A DNA stretch of 35,552 bases from Bacillota bacterium (GTDB lineage Bacteria; Bacillota; Bacilli; Alicyclobacillales; SLC66): contig JAKACY010000001.1 in assembly GCA_021821025.1 (NCBI GenBank), forward strand, positions 1 through 35,552, in the 5' to 3' direction. The notes beneath the pieces were generated by a model. The model saw only the letters and a list, made by a program, of their open reading frames with translations. It was not told the DNA's origin and did no database searches. Positions 21,702 through 30,047 of the stretch are shown here, one piece after another (the first letter of the stretch is position 1; each line of letters begins with the position of its first letter). The translations under genes and the position numbers were made by a program.

Positions 21702-22273
21702 TTTTTCTCCACCACCCACGTAATCGCCCGACGCATTTCCCCCGTGTCAATTAAAGGTCGATCGCTCCCCTTTTGTTTGATCGTTCCAGGGGCGTTAGCC
21801 GGCCAGTTGTTTCTCGGGTCCGTGAACCAGTTGTACGCCGCGTCTCTTCCGATTTTCCCCGCGGCATTCAAAAAGGGCATAAAGTCTTTGCCCTCTATTG
21901 CCGCGATATGCGCTTTTGCAAACTGTTTGGCAATCTTTCCTTTGACGCTGGCAATTGCCGGTTCAAGCAATGGACGCGGCGGGATCTGCCACAGCGGAGA
22001 ACCATGCTCATGTAGATACAGTTGATACGCTTTGCTATAGGGCGTCCCTGCGTCCAACTGTGGTTGCATTTCATCGCGCATACTCTTTTTGCGTACGCCG
22101 TGCTCTTGGATGTACAGCAGCTGCGCATTAGTAAGCGTGCTGTTTTTGTGCATCTCGCCTGCCGGAATCCCCACAAACACGTCTATCTTGGAGAGTGCTT
22201 CCAGGCGCTTTTTCAGGACTCCTGTTTCGTCTTTTTGTACCGCATGTTTGACAACTGCCTTAAAAATGCCCAT
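21698..22273 (-). CDS. HK97 gp10-like tail-completion/head-tail protein
   Basis: 191 residues from ATG 22273 (AGGAGG seven nt upstream; the GTG six bases earlier is too close to it). KIDVFVGIPAGEMHK, NAQLLYIQEHG, LHEHGSPLWQIPPRPLLEPAI and FTDPRNNWPANAPGTIKQKGSDRPLIDTGEMRRAITW match the gp10-like family: a central E-H-G...I-P-x-R-P motif and terminal P-L-I-D-T-G-x-M-R. It probably completes the neck. Overlaps the stopper-like gene. Confidence 0.78.
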   Translation of the reverse strand: MGIFKAVVKHAVQKDETGVLKKRLEALSKIDVFVGIPAGEMHKNSTLTNAQLLYIQEHGVRKKSMRDEMQPQLDAGTPYSKAYQLYLHEHGSPLWQIPPRPLLEPAIASVKGKIAKQFAKAHIAAIEGKDFMPFLNAAGKIGRDAAYNWFTDPRNNWPANAPGTIKQKGSDRPLIDTGEMRRAITWVVEKK

Positions 22274-22284
22274 CCGCACACCTC

Positions 22285-22797
22285 CTAATAGACGTACATG
22301 CCACCTTTACCAACCAGCCGACCAAATGTAATCAGCTGTTGCCCGTAAACGGTCAAGTGAAACGCCCCCCATCCAGCCATGGTCGGTGTGTCACGTCCAG
22401 CCAGGTTAGGGTCATAATTTACACTCACATCCCCTACAGACTTACTCACGATGACGCCTTGCGCTCGTCCCGCTTCAAACACGGCGGCTGCTCCGCTGTT
22501 CGGGTCCGCCATACTCTGCAGGTACAGCGTGCAAAAGTGTGCCACGTAGAACCCCATCGCCATCGCCCACATTGAACGCCACCTTGCCTCTTGCAGTGTG
22601 GCGTTCGCCATGGTGATAAATGATGCTAAAACGGATGCAGGGACGACAGGATTCCCTTGCGCATTATTCCCAAACTGCGGATAAAATGCAAGAAAGTCCG
22701 TCGTGGCATACGGAGGATTCGATCCCGTGCGCAGATTTGAGCCGCTCGCAAACACAAAAAAACCATTCGCGTCAACGAATGATGGGTCTGTACTCAA
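22285..22797 (-). CDS. Head-tail adaptor, DUF4054-like
   Basis: 170 residues. TTDFLAFYPQFGNN, VPASVLASFITMANATLQEARWRSMWAMAMGFYVAHFCTLYLQ and VSKSVGDVSVNYDPNLAG, then TMAGWGAFHLTVYGQQLITFGRLV, fit DUF4054 adaptor proteins: F-x-x-x-Y-P-x-F, a helical bundle, an S-x-G-D-V-S strand and a Y-G-x-x-x...L helix. These bind the portal and start the connector. TTG start with AGGTGAAT upstream, overlapping the preceding gene stop. Confidence 0.8.
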   Translation of the reverse strand: MSTDPSFVDANGFFVFASGSNLRTGSNPPYATTDFLAFYPQFGNNAQGNPVVPASVLASFITMANATLQEARWRSMWAMAMGFYVAHFCTLYLQSMADPNSGAAAVFEAGRAQGVIVSKSVGDVSVNYDPNLAGRDTPTMAGWGAFHLTVYGQQLITFGRLVGKGGMYVY

Positions 22798-22799
22798 GG

Positions 22800-23054
22800 T
22801 TATTCACCTGCTTTTTGTTTCGCTCTTTGCTGCACTGACGTGGCTTTATCCGCGGCTTCTTTCTTTTCGACTTCGGCAACCTGCGCGTGTGATTCCAAAA
22901 CGGTAATATCCCCGTCTTGAGACGCCAGCCTAAAGAGTAACGTATCTTTTACCCAATCTGGAACAACCGCAAACTCCCGCGCACGTACTGTTACAGCTGA
23001 ATCGGATCGCCCGGGATTCGGGAACTTGAAGGCTTTTTTCGAAAAAATTCTCAC
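22800..23054 (-). CDS. Small head-region protein, unknown
   Basis: 84 residues. FKFPNPGRSDSAVTVRAREFAVVPDWVKDTLLFRLASQDGDITVLE is a compact beta domain that recurs between capsid and adaptor genes of this phage type. The C-terminal 28 residues are charged and helical (AEVEKKEAADKATSVQQRAKQK). GTG start with GGGGGG upstream. Probably a minor capsid or head-fibre attachment protein; no named family. Confidence 0.65.
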   Translation of the reverse strand: MRIFSKKAFKFPNPGRSDSAVTVRAREFAVVPDWVKDTLLFRLASQDGDITVLESHAQVAEVEKKEAADKATSVQQRAKQKAGE

Positions 23055-23066
23055 ACGGTTCCCCCC

Positions 23067-24065
23067 TTAGATCCCATCGACATAGGCAACGGTTTGATAG
23101 TAAAGGTATTTCACCTGCCCGATCTGCGCCACATAGCCTGTGAGGTAGGCGAACTGTTCCACACTGATTTGCGTGAGCGCGCGATTGAGCGGCACGGGCA
23201 GATCAAAGTTCACGCGGTTTTCGAGATTGACGTACGCAGCCATGCGGTCTGTGCCACCTGCGCCCGCACCAGTACACCAGCGGGAAGGCACAATTTGCAC
23301 ATCAACACCTTGGCTGCGCCCGATGTTGTTATTGAGGAGGTATTCAAGAATGCTCTGACTGCCGGCTGTGGTGACAGGTTGCATCAACGCGGCAAACTGG
23401 ACAGGTGGCACCAAGATGTGATTCGCCATGCCCGTTAGATCGTACTGCGACGCTTCCCACGTAGACGTAATAATCGCGTTAATATCGTTCAAAATCTCTT
23501 GCGGTGTCTTTGTTGCCCACGTTGTGTAGGTGCTCGCACCCACTGCTGCCGTGGTTGCAGTCACATCCGGGTCATTCGTAAGCCCGGTGACGCCGAGAGT
23601 AGGGACGCCTGTATAGACGATGTTATCGATCGATTTGTTGTAATTGAGACGGATACCACTGTCCATGATGTCGTTTAAACTTCTGCCGACGTTCTGCAGT
23701 TTTTGCTGATCGATGAACGGAATTTTCAGGACGTTAGCGAACTCAAAAACCTTCCAAACGTCCTTAGTGATGTTCGCCTGCATCGTCGCGATGTCGTTGG
23801 TTTCCCCACCAATAATGCCACTACCGTTTGCGCCGCCTGTCGTGGCGTAATCAACAAATACGTTGGAAGTGTAGTCCACAAAACCGCCGCCGGTTCTCGC
23901 CACGATGTCACGCGGCCACGTCACAGACGCAAGCGGTTCTAACAAGCGCGGGTCTTGTTTTTCAAGTTCGCCCACGAGGAATGTCATGCCTGTACCGACT
24001 GCCGCGTCATTGGCGAAGATGCCAGACGTCTTAAATCCTGTATTGTCAACGATTGTTCCCTTCAA
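23067..24065 (-). CDS. Major capsid protein, DUF2184 (HK97 fold)
   Basis: 332 residues, the usual length. FLVGELEKQDPRLLEPLASVTWPRDI, then FEFANVLKIPFIDQQKLQNVGRSLNDIMDSGIRLNYNKSIDNIVYTG, then NHILVPPVQFAALMQPV, LEYLLNNNIG, VQIVPSRWC and DRMAAYVNLENRVNFDLPVPLNRA correspond to the DUF2184 major capsid family. The closing segment YLTGYVAQIGQVKYLYYQTVAYVDGI is also family-typical. TTG start behind AAGGAGG. It follows the cement gene. It does not carry the repeated beta module. Confidence 0.92.
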   Translation of the reverse strand: MKGTIVDNTGFKTSGIFANDAAVGTGMTFLVGELEKQDPRLLEPLASVTWPRDIVARTGGGFVDYTSNVFVDYATTGGANGSGIIGGETNDIATMQANITKDVWKVFEFANVLKIPFIDQQKLQNVGRSLNDIMDSGIRLNYNKSIDNIVYTGVPTLGVTGLTNDPDVTATTAAVGASTYTTWATKTPQEILNDINAIITSTWEASQYDLTGMANHILVPPVQFAALMQPVTTAGSQSILEYLLNNNIGRSQGVDVQIVPSRWCTGAGAGGTDRMAAYVNLENRVNFDLPVPLNRALTQISVEQFAYLTGYVAQIGQVKYLYYQTVAYVDGI

Positions 24066-24090
24066 CCTTCATACCTCCTTATGAATGAAA

Positions 24091-24840
24091 TTAAGCGTTG
24101 TTGCGCACAAGCAACGTGATTTCAGCCGAGTTGTTGGCGTCCATCAGTCCTGTTTTCCACTGCGCATTCGTAATCAGGACGCTGTTGCTTCCGTCGGCAA
24201 CAGCTTCCCAACCGCCGATCACTGCATTGGGGTACGTGGCGTTTAGCGCCGTGCGGATGTAAACAGCACTGCGTGCGCTCGGTGTGCCGTTTTGGCACGT
24301 CACAATCACCGACCCCACTTGAATCACATCACACGGATCGCCAGGGTTGTACTGGGCTGTGCCCCCACCGAAGTAAACTGTAGATTGCTTGACTTCGCGC
24401 ACGGCCACGCCTGCGAACTGAGTAAAGGTATTAGATGCCGCAACAGCTACGCCAACGGCGTACGCAGCGTTTGCCGTGAAAGATGTGACACTGATTGACG
24501 TGGCCCCGATTGTGGCCGTCGCGCTGGCCGTCACTGTTTGACCGTTCGAACCAATGACGATGCTGTCGCCCTCTAAAACAGGTCCTGTCAATGCCGCCAC
24601 AGACAAAGTCGTATATGCTGTTCCCGACACCAGTGCAGCACTCAAAGTCGTAGAAGTCGTGGAGAATAGGGAATACGTGTTGTTGGGGTTCAACACCACG
24701 GGTGCCCCAAAAGGAATAACAGCCGTGTCCGTGCTTTGAACAGGTCTGTTTTCAATAACATCATTCAGACCGCGTGACCGTTGACCGGGGTACCCGTAAT
24801 TTAAGACTTTTCCTATTGCTGTTCCGCCTGCATTTGCCAA
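24091..24840 (-). CDS. Structural cement (decoration) protein with inserted beta module
   Basis: 249 residues. The outer parts (YGYPGQRSRGLNDVIENRPVQ, VIPFGAPVVLNP; FAGVAVREVKQSTVYFGGGTAQYNPGDPCDVIQVGSVIVTC; AVIGGWEAVADGSNSVLITNAQWKTGLMDANNSAEITLLVRN) match capsid cement proteins of the gp24-like type that stabilise DUF2184 capsids. Residues about 64-133 are the beta module found in three tail proteins, placed between PNNTYSLFS and NTFTQFAGVAV. Without it the protein would have the usual ~180 residues. TTG start behind GAGGAGG. Confidence 0.88.
   Translation of the reverse strand: MANAGGTAIGKVLNYGYPGQRSRGLNDVIENRPVQSTDTAVIPFGAPVVLNPNNTYSLFSTTSTTLSAALVSGTAYTTLSVAALTGPVLEGDSIVIGSNGQTVTASATATIGATSISVTSFTANAAYAVGVAVAASNTFTQFAGVAVREVKQSTVYFGGGTAQYNPGDPCDVIQVGSVIVTCQNGTPSARSAVYIRTALNATYPNAVIGGWEAVADGSNSVLITNAQWKTGLMDANNSAEITLLVRNNA
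24442..24651 (-). repeat. Shared beta module, copy 4 (in head cement protein)
   Basis: Encodes TTLSAALVSGTAYTTLSV through SVTSFTANAAYAVGVAV. It lacks two or three residues at the turn before QTVTAS, where the others have a T-T pair. Otherwise it aligns along its whole length with the fibre, J and sheath copies. Confidence 0.9.
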
Positions 24841-24859
24841 GGTAAAGCCTCCTCAGGTT

Positions 24860-26443
24860 TTATTTTTGTTGCATATAGTGCGGATTGCGGGCGGCTGCGA
24901 TTTGCTTACCAAGTTGCGACAGATCCGCTTGTTGCGCGGCTTTCTGTTTCTCGTCGCCCACTTTTTTTCGGTTAGCAGCTTCGATAGCCGCATAGGTGTT
25001 GGTGGAGGGAATACCGAGAATACTCCGTGCGGCTGCATCAGACGCTTTCTTACGCTCTACGGGGTCTTTAATCGCCGCAATAATCGGCTTCATTGCTTTG
25101 AGTGCTTGAAGTTTATACGCACTATCAGCTCCTGTGAATGCGTTGCGCGGGCGCTCCTCTGGCGGCAATACGACGCCCTCGTCCCCGACGGTTGCTGGAT
25201 CAATGGTGTGCGACTCTTCCTCGCTCTTAGCCGGCGAATTTTCCGGGTCTTCGAGCTGCGCGATGGCCGCATCAATGGCGTCCTTGCCTTCGTCCTGCGC
25301 CTTATCCTTGATGCCTTTCACCATATCCATCAATTCGTCTAGTTTCTTTTCAAGGCTGCTGATCCTCATGGCATCGTCCGGCGTTGCGTCCTTCGCGGTG
25401 TCTTTCTTACCTTCGTCGGGCTCGCTTTGATCGGCCTTTTCCTCAGCCATCGCGTCAACGGCCTCCATCAAGTCTTCCGGCTCCGCGTCTTGCGCATAGT
25501 GTTTTAATCCCATCGCGGCTAAAAAATCCGTGACGCGCGATTGTTTCTTCGTCGGCAGTTTCGCCTTTGGCATACTGTCATTCCCCTTTCGTTTCCGGTC
25601 ATCCGGAGTTAAAATCTTGCCGTCTCGATATTCAAATCCGTTTCCACGTAACCGATTGGAAGCCTCCACGATTCGGCGTCCAATATTCGCCCATTCTTCA
25701 TGGGTGTACCCCCCTTTTTCCCGTTCTCCTTCCCGATTAAAAAAATCAGGATCGTGATCAATATGGGGAGCGTCAATTGGGTACTTATAGTTCACAGGGT
25801 CACCATATTGTTCACGATCATCAGGGTAACCTTCTGGGGGGGTACGGTGACCGTCCTTCTTTTCAGCGATACCGTACTTCCTTGCCGCGTCTTCGTTACT
25901 CATGTCTCGAGCAAACTGTGGCTTGCCGTCAAGAATGCGCACACGATCACCTGCTCTCCCTTTGTCTACCACGGCTACATGATTGCCAAGGATCCCCGTC
26001 TGAGAGTAGGTGCCGTCTCTGTTTTCTACCAAGTCAAATTCAAATCCGGCACTCACCTCCCTCTTGCCGTTTTCAATCTCATCCATCAGCGTCTTGTCGT
26101 AGACGTTGATGTCAGCCAGCAGGAGGTCACTGCTTTCCCCTGCTCCTTGACGCACGTTTTGTACCGATCCCCTGATGTACATCGTGGCATTTTCTGGCGT
26201 TACATGATCCATCGGGTGCCCATCCGTTAAAGGTTTCCCCTCGAAACTAGCCATGGTAGCAGGGTTGAACAACTCAGCAGGAGACCGATAGACACGCACG
26301 ATATCCAACTCAGGGTGTGTGATTTCCTTCCCTAGGTAGTCGAACCAGCCTGCACGCGAAATCGGTACGTTGTGGGCAACTAGAAACCCGTCAGGCGTTC
26401 GTGTCTGGTTCGGCGATATTCGCGATCCTAAAAATGCTTTCAC
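24860..26443 (-). CDS. DUF2213 head-maturation protease fused to scaffold
   Basis: 527 residues. Residues 1-155 are DUF2213: RTPDGFLVAHNVPISRAGWFDYLG, FEGKPLTDGHPMDHVTPEN, LLADINVYDKTLMDEI, GKREVSAGFEFDLV, ILGNHVAVVDKGRAGDRVRI. H75 and S129 are candidate catalytic residues. About 165-255 is an extra domain with REQYGDPVNYKYPIDAPHID and HEEWANIGRRIVEASNRL, resembling DUF6582-like segments. From about 280 the chain is acidic coiled coil, typical of an assembly scaffold. GTG start behind GGGAGGGGGG. An internal ATG (PKAKLPTKKQSRV) could start a separate scaffold. Confidence 0.85.
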   Translation of the reverse strand: MKAFLGSRISPNQTRTPDGFLVAHNVPISRAGWFDYLGKEITHPELDIVRVYRSPAELFNPATMASFEGKPLTDGHPMDHVTPENATMYIRGSVQNVRQGAGESSDLLLADINVYDKTLMDEIENGKREVSAGFEFDLVENRDGTYSQTGILGNHVAVVDKGRAGDRVRILDGKPQFARDMSNEDAARKYGIAEKKDGHRTPPEGYPDDREQYGDPVNYKYPIDAPHIDHDPDFFNREGEREKGGYTHEEWANIGRRIVEASNRLRGNGFEYRDGKILTPDDRKRKGNDSMPKAKLPTKKQSRVTDFLAAMGLKHYAQDAEPEDLMEAVDAMAEEKADQSEPDEGKKDTAKDATPDDAMRISSLEKKLDELMDMVKGIKDKAQDEGKDAIDAAIAQLEDPENSPAKSEEESHTIDPATVGDEGVVLPPEERPRNAFTGADSAYKLQALKAMKPIIAAIKDPVERKKASDAAARSILGIPSTNTYAAIEAANRKKVGDEKQKAAQQADLSQLGKQIAAARNPHYMQQK

Positions 26444-26469
26444 CTTTTCTCACCCCCTCCCAACGGCAT

Positions 26470-26491
26470 AAAAAATAGCCCCGAGGGGCTA
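26470..26491 (-). terminator. Intra-operon rho-independent terminator after the minor head gene
   Basis: TAGCCCC-TC-GGGGCTA forms a perfect 7-bp GC-rich stem followed by TTTTTT on the - strand. The TAG of the minor head gene is the first triplet of the stem. It is placed before the protease, capsid and tail genes. Confidence 0.8.
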
Positions 26492-27337
26492 CGATACGAC
26501 GCTAGGTTCCCAGATCTGTTCAAACTGGGCTCTTGTCATCGTAGAAATCGATCCGGCCCGGTAGACCTTCGCCGGCCAATTGACCTCATCCAGATCGATA
26601 ATCCCGAGCGGCGCACAACGACAGTTCCACACGTTCCCCGCGTGGTAGTTGCCAACATCACGTTCGCCGATCAATTGTTCGGGACTGGGCGGATCGTCCC
26701 ACGCGACCAACACACGATCCATATGTCTGTGACTATCGCGTACTCGCTGATCCTCTGACGTGCGCCATTGATACCACTTGATGCCGAGGTAATCATTCCG
26801 AGCCTTTTCAAGCGCCGTGTGCGTCTTACTCGTTTCCGTGCGGGCAATCAAATTTGCCTTCACATCCGACACATGCGGATAGATCGACTGCAACTCTTTC
26901 GCGATGTCAGATGCACGCATGCCTGCAAACGACTTAGTAGCGATGTGCTCCGCGAATTCGCGTGCGACATTCGCGGGAACGGATCGGATATACTCCGCGT
27001 TGCGCTGAACTTCTGTACTGACAGCCCCACCTATTGGCGTTTCTAATTCCCTTATGAGCGCTTTATGTAGTGTCGCCCCTTTACTGTTCACATTGGCCGC
27101 TTGGCGCCAGGTGCGTCCCGCGTTGCTGAAGATGCCCGTGACCATCTTCATGGCCGTGGCTTCCGCGTAACGCTTAAACCAGGGGTCCTCCGTGGCGGCG
27201 CGCAAACGGCGAATAACCTCAAACGGATTATCGACGTCGACCAAAAGGGAATGGAGTTTGGTCAGCGCCCTTTTGACCGCTCGACGATACTCCCCCTCGA
27301 TCCGCTTGCGAGGCCCCCACAGATCCGAAGGCGTCAT
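26489..27337 (-). CDS. Minor head protein, SPP1 gp7/Mu F-like
   Basis: 282 residues. A helical N-terminal portal-binding part (RIEGEYRRAVKRALTKLHSLL, FEVIRRLRAATEDPWFKRYAEATAMKMVTGIF) is followed by DVKANLIARTETSKTHTALEKARND, then RTSEDQRVRDSHRHMDRVLV and AGNVWNCRCAPLGIIDLDEV. The R-T-E-T, D-x-R-V-R-D-S-H and N-C-R-C motifs define the gp7/MuF fold. A few copies go inside the head and assist DNA ejection. The ATG has AAGGTGAGGTG upstream and lies 110 nt inside the portal gene. Its C-terminal half is paralogous to the protein at 75-779. Confidence 0.9.
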   Translation of the reverse strand: MTPSDLWGPRKRIEGEYRRAVKRALTKLHSLLVDVDNPFEVIRRLRAATEDPWFKRYAEATAMKMVTGIFSNAGRTWRQAANVNSKGATLHKALIRELETPIGGAVSTEVQRNAEYIRSVPANVAREFAEHIATKSFAGMRASDIAKELQSIYPHVSDVKANLIARTETSKTHTALEKARNDYLGIKWYQWRTSEDQRVRDSHRHMDRVLVAWDDPPSPEQLIGERDVGNYHAGNVWNCRCAPLGIIDLDEVNWPAKVYRAGSISTMTRAQFEQIWEPSVVS

Positions 27338-28766
27338 CTGGTATCACCTCACCTTGGCTCGTTGAATCCTCCGCGTGCTCAATCTGTTCGTCGGTGATGT
27401 TGGTAAACATGCCCGTAGTGTCTCCCATTTGGCGCAGCTCTTGAAGAGCGGTTTTCTGCGAAATGATGCCAGCATTGAATACGTTGACGACAGCCGTGGA
27501 TTTTTGTTGAACCAAATCGGCGATCTCTTTATCATCGGGTGATTGCACCGGATTAAACGCATAGTCCAGATCGTCAGGAATACCCCCTAATTCGCTCATA
27601 CACATGATCGGGAGAATCTTATCCAGCACCGGGGTCAAATCCGATTCTTGACGTTGCTCCACGACTTCGTAGTAGTTTTGCATGTCACTCTCTCCGGTTG
27701 CGTCCATACCTGCTGGAGAGCGTCCAAATAGTTTAGTGACTGGCATGGACGCGGCCCCCGCAAGATCCATCATGAAGGATTCATAGATTTCGTTCATGCC
27801 TGTGAAGGAATACTGGTGCGTCTCGAAACTGTCCGCAGCATCCAACACGTTTAATCCCATATTAGACATGAGCCAGTTTTGGGCCTGAACCTGGTTGTAA
27901 AAGTCGTTCTGGCCCTGCGGATCACCGGTGGCCAGCATCGTGCCTAAATCACCGATCTTATAAACGCGCAAATTAGCCAGGAAGGTGAGCTGCGCGATAT
28001 TCCAGCTAACGTTGTCGCGCTTCTTGAGTTCATCGAAGACGATCTCGACCTCAGATGCGCCCCAACCTACCTCAGCCATCTGCTCCCAGTAAGGTAATTG
28101 ACGTCCAACAAACCGCAAAATGCGAGAATGGTGTACTCTCAGTACGCGCCCCCCATCAAGCGTTACTTCGTAGTACAGCGGCAAGCCAAATTCCACGTCA
28201 TTGATGTCCTGCACCGTCTCGCCCGACGGATAAGCACCCGTCCAGCGATCCACGATCATGATGTTCGTGAAACTCCCCGGCATAATCGTGTCAAAGTCCA
28301 GCGGCTGATCAAGGATATCCTCATGCCCAGAAATAACGATAATTCCGACCGCACCACCATACAACCTGCCCCACTTTAGGCCGTGAAGAATCTTTTGTTT
28401 AAACCTTCTAGTCCGCCAGAGTTTATCAATCTTTTTGATTTGATCTGGTGGCAATGCCGTATTCAGCGTGATCCAATTGCGCGTCATGTCTTCGGGGATT
28501 GTATCGACAACACGACGAATCACCCAGTGGTTGCGGTAGAGGCTATTGATCAGCTGATAGTCGTTGGTCAACCGCGTGAGTGGGTATCGAGTGCCCTCCA
28601 TCACGTTCGGCGTTCCATATCCGAGGCGCCCTAAAACGTTCTGGAAGGAGTCGTTCACAATCATCTTTTTCACAGCCTCGACAACCGCATCATTGGCGCG
28701 AACACGCGATGATGAGGGAAGGCTAGGATTGGATGCCGGTCTACTTGTACGTCCCTTTTTGCTCAT
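27228..28766 (-). CDS. Portal protein, DUF1073 type
   Basis: 512 residues. YPLTRLTNDYQLINSLYRNHWVIRRVVDTIPEDMTRNWI, LKWGRLYGGAVGIIVISG, RVLRVHHSRILRFVGRQLPY, then LAGAASMPVTKLFGRSPAGMDATGESDMQNYYEVVEQRQES are characteristic of DUF1073 portals. It forms the dodecameric DNA gate at the head vertex. The C-terminal 60 residues are low-complexity and overlap the minor head gene by 110 nt. ATG behind AGGAGGAAA. It follows the large terminase directly. The family profile also carries an Acb1 label in some databases; context makes portal the right name here. Confidence 0.92.
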   Translation of the reverse strand: MSKKGRTSRPASNPSLPSSSRVRANDAVVEAVKKMIVNDSFQNVLGRLGYGTPNVMEGTRYPLTRLTNDYQLINSLYRNHWVIRRVVDTIPEDMTRNWITLNTALPPDQIKKIDKLWRTRRFKQKILHGLKWGRLYGGAVGIIVISGHEDILDQPLDFDTIMPGSFTNIMIVDRWTGAYPSGETVQDINDVEFGLPLYYEVTLDGGRVLRVHHSRILRFVGRQLPYWEQMAEVGWGASEVEIVFDELKKRDNVSWNIAQLTFLANLRVYKIGDLGTMLATGDPQGQNDFYNQVQAQNWLMSNMGLNVLDAADSFETHQYSFTGMNEIYESFMMDLAGAASMPVTKLFGRSPAGMDATGESDMQNYYEVVEQRQESDLTPVLDKILPIMCMSELGGIPDDLDYAFNPVQSPDDKEIADLVQQKSTAVVNVFNAGIISQKTALQELRQMGDTTGMFTNITDEQIEHAEDSTSQGEVIPDDAFGSVGASQADRGGVSSSGQKGADQTPFPFGRRR

Positions 28767-28784
28767 CCGCTTTCCTCCTTCCCC

Positions 28785-30047
28785 CTATCGATTGAGTCTG
28801 CGCGGAGCGACGATGGTTTTGACCGTGTAACGCATCATGTCCATTGCGTGGTCAGCCTGCTTCAACGGCTTTTCCTCACCACGGTTAGCGGCTTTGTCAT
28901 CCCAGACGTATCCAGCTCGCTCCATGATCAGATTTGGACAGTTGCGTCGATGCACTTTGAGTTTTCGTTTAGAAACCATCGTCGAAGTCGCGCGAATGCC
29001 CTCTAACACATCATTGTCCGCATCCTTCGTTCGGTACCCACGCAACCGAAGCGACACTTTGAAACTCGCAGCGCTGGGATCGACGATCACATAACGAGGT
29101 CGCGGACCATCCGCGATAAACGCGTCCATGTCATCCACGTAGGCGCGATCCTCTTTTTGCACGCCCTCCGTACGGCCACTATAGTAATACTCTTTCATGC
29201 ACCACAGCGTATCACCGTCGTCGTACCAGTCCCCAAACACGGTGGCATTCTGTGTTCCGTAGTCCACGCTGATGTAGCGTACGGCGCTATTTTTGAGGCC
29301 CGGTGGAACGTCAGAATCCTCGAACGTATTGGCGGCGTCATCCCACATGTCGTAGATGACGCCCTCGGCCATTACCCATAAGCCAAGAATATAACGCTGG
29401 AAGAATACGCCACTGTAGAGGCTTCTGTACCGTGCTTTGATGCGCTCTGGCAGGCTCAAATTATCGTCCATGGTGAAATGCAAATGGAGGGCATTCATCT
29501 CCCGCGCTCGGTCGATCCACTTGAGCTTAAACCAGTGAAAAGGGCCTGCTGGGTTGCAGTTAAACCAGTATTTCGATCCGTCCACGCTACAGCGGCCCGT
29601 GGCCTGCTCCACGAACGACTCAGGCATCAACGCCACTTCGTCAAAAAAGACGCCGGCCAACGTAAAGCCTTGGATGAGGTCTTGGCTGCGCTCATCGCGG
29701 CCGCTGAACAGGTAAAATTCATTCTCACGCCCATGAAATCGCACCGTGAAGCTGTTGCGCGTCAAATGCTCCGTTACCTGATAGCCACGACTTTGTAGCA
29801 TCTTTTTCAGCGGGGTAATCACATTACGCCGAAGTGCGCCGATGGTCTTACCCGCCAGCGCGAAGTTTTGCCCATCGAAGTTCTCCATCGCAAAGAACAC
29901 AAACGACAACGACATAGCCAGCGTCTTACCGGCCCGTATAGAACCATCCGCGATAATGGCGTCTCTGTCTTTATGTGGCGATTGTGGCATCCACCAAGTC
30001 AACAACTGTTTTTGCTTGCGGCTGAACGGCTGAAACCGAAAAGACAT
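28785..30047 (-). CDS. terL: Terminase large subunit, PBSX type
   Basis: 420 residues. Walker A DGSIRAGKT (34-42), a motif FSGRDERSQDLIQGFTLAGVFFDEV with Walker B at 131-138, and SKYWFNCNPAGPFHWF (coupling motif). The nuclease domain has SVDYGTQNATVFG (about 256-268), YVIVDPSAASF (about 318-328) and QADHAMDMMRY (about 400-410), carrying the acidic metal ligands. It packages DNA and cuts concatemers. ATG behind AAGGAGG. Preceded by the small subunit after a 173-bp gap and followed by the portal. Confidence 0.95.
   Translation of the reverse strand: MSFRFQPFSRKQKQLLTWWMPQSPHKDRDAIIADGSIRAGKTLAMSLSFVFFAMENFDGQNFALAGKTIGALRRNVITPLKKMLQSRGYQVTEHLTRNSFTVRFHGRENEFYLFSGRDERSQDLIQGFTLAGVFFDEVALMPESFVEQATGRCSVDGSKYWFNCNPAGPFHWFKLKWIDRAREMNALHLHFTMDDNLSLPERIKARYRSLYSGVFFQRYILGLWVMAEGVIYDMWDDAANTFEDSDVPPGLKNSAVRYISVDYGTQNATVFGDWYDDGDTLWCMKEYYYSGRTEGVQKEDRAYVDDMDAFIADGPRPRYVIVDPSAASFKVSLRLRGYRTKDADNDVLEGIRATSTMVSKRKLKVHRRNCPNLIMERAGYVWDDKAANRGEEKPLKQADHAMDMMRYTVKTIVAPRRLNR

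Noticed and set aside
27228-28766. Anti-CBASS (Acb1) function for the DUF1073 protein
   Set aside because: The label is shared by the family profile in some databases, but length, neighbours and motifs are those of a portal protein; no separate phosphoesterase H-x-T motifs are seen.
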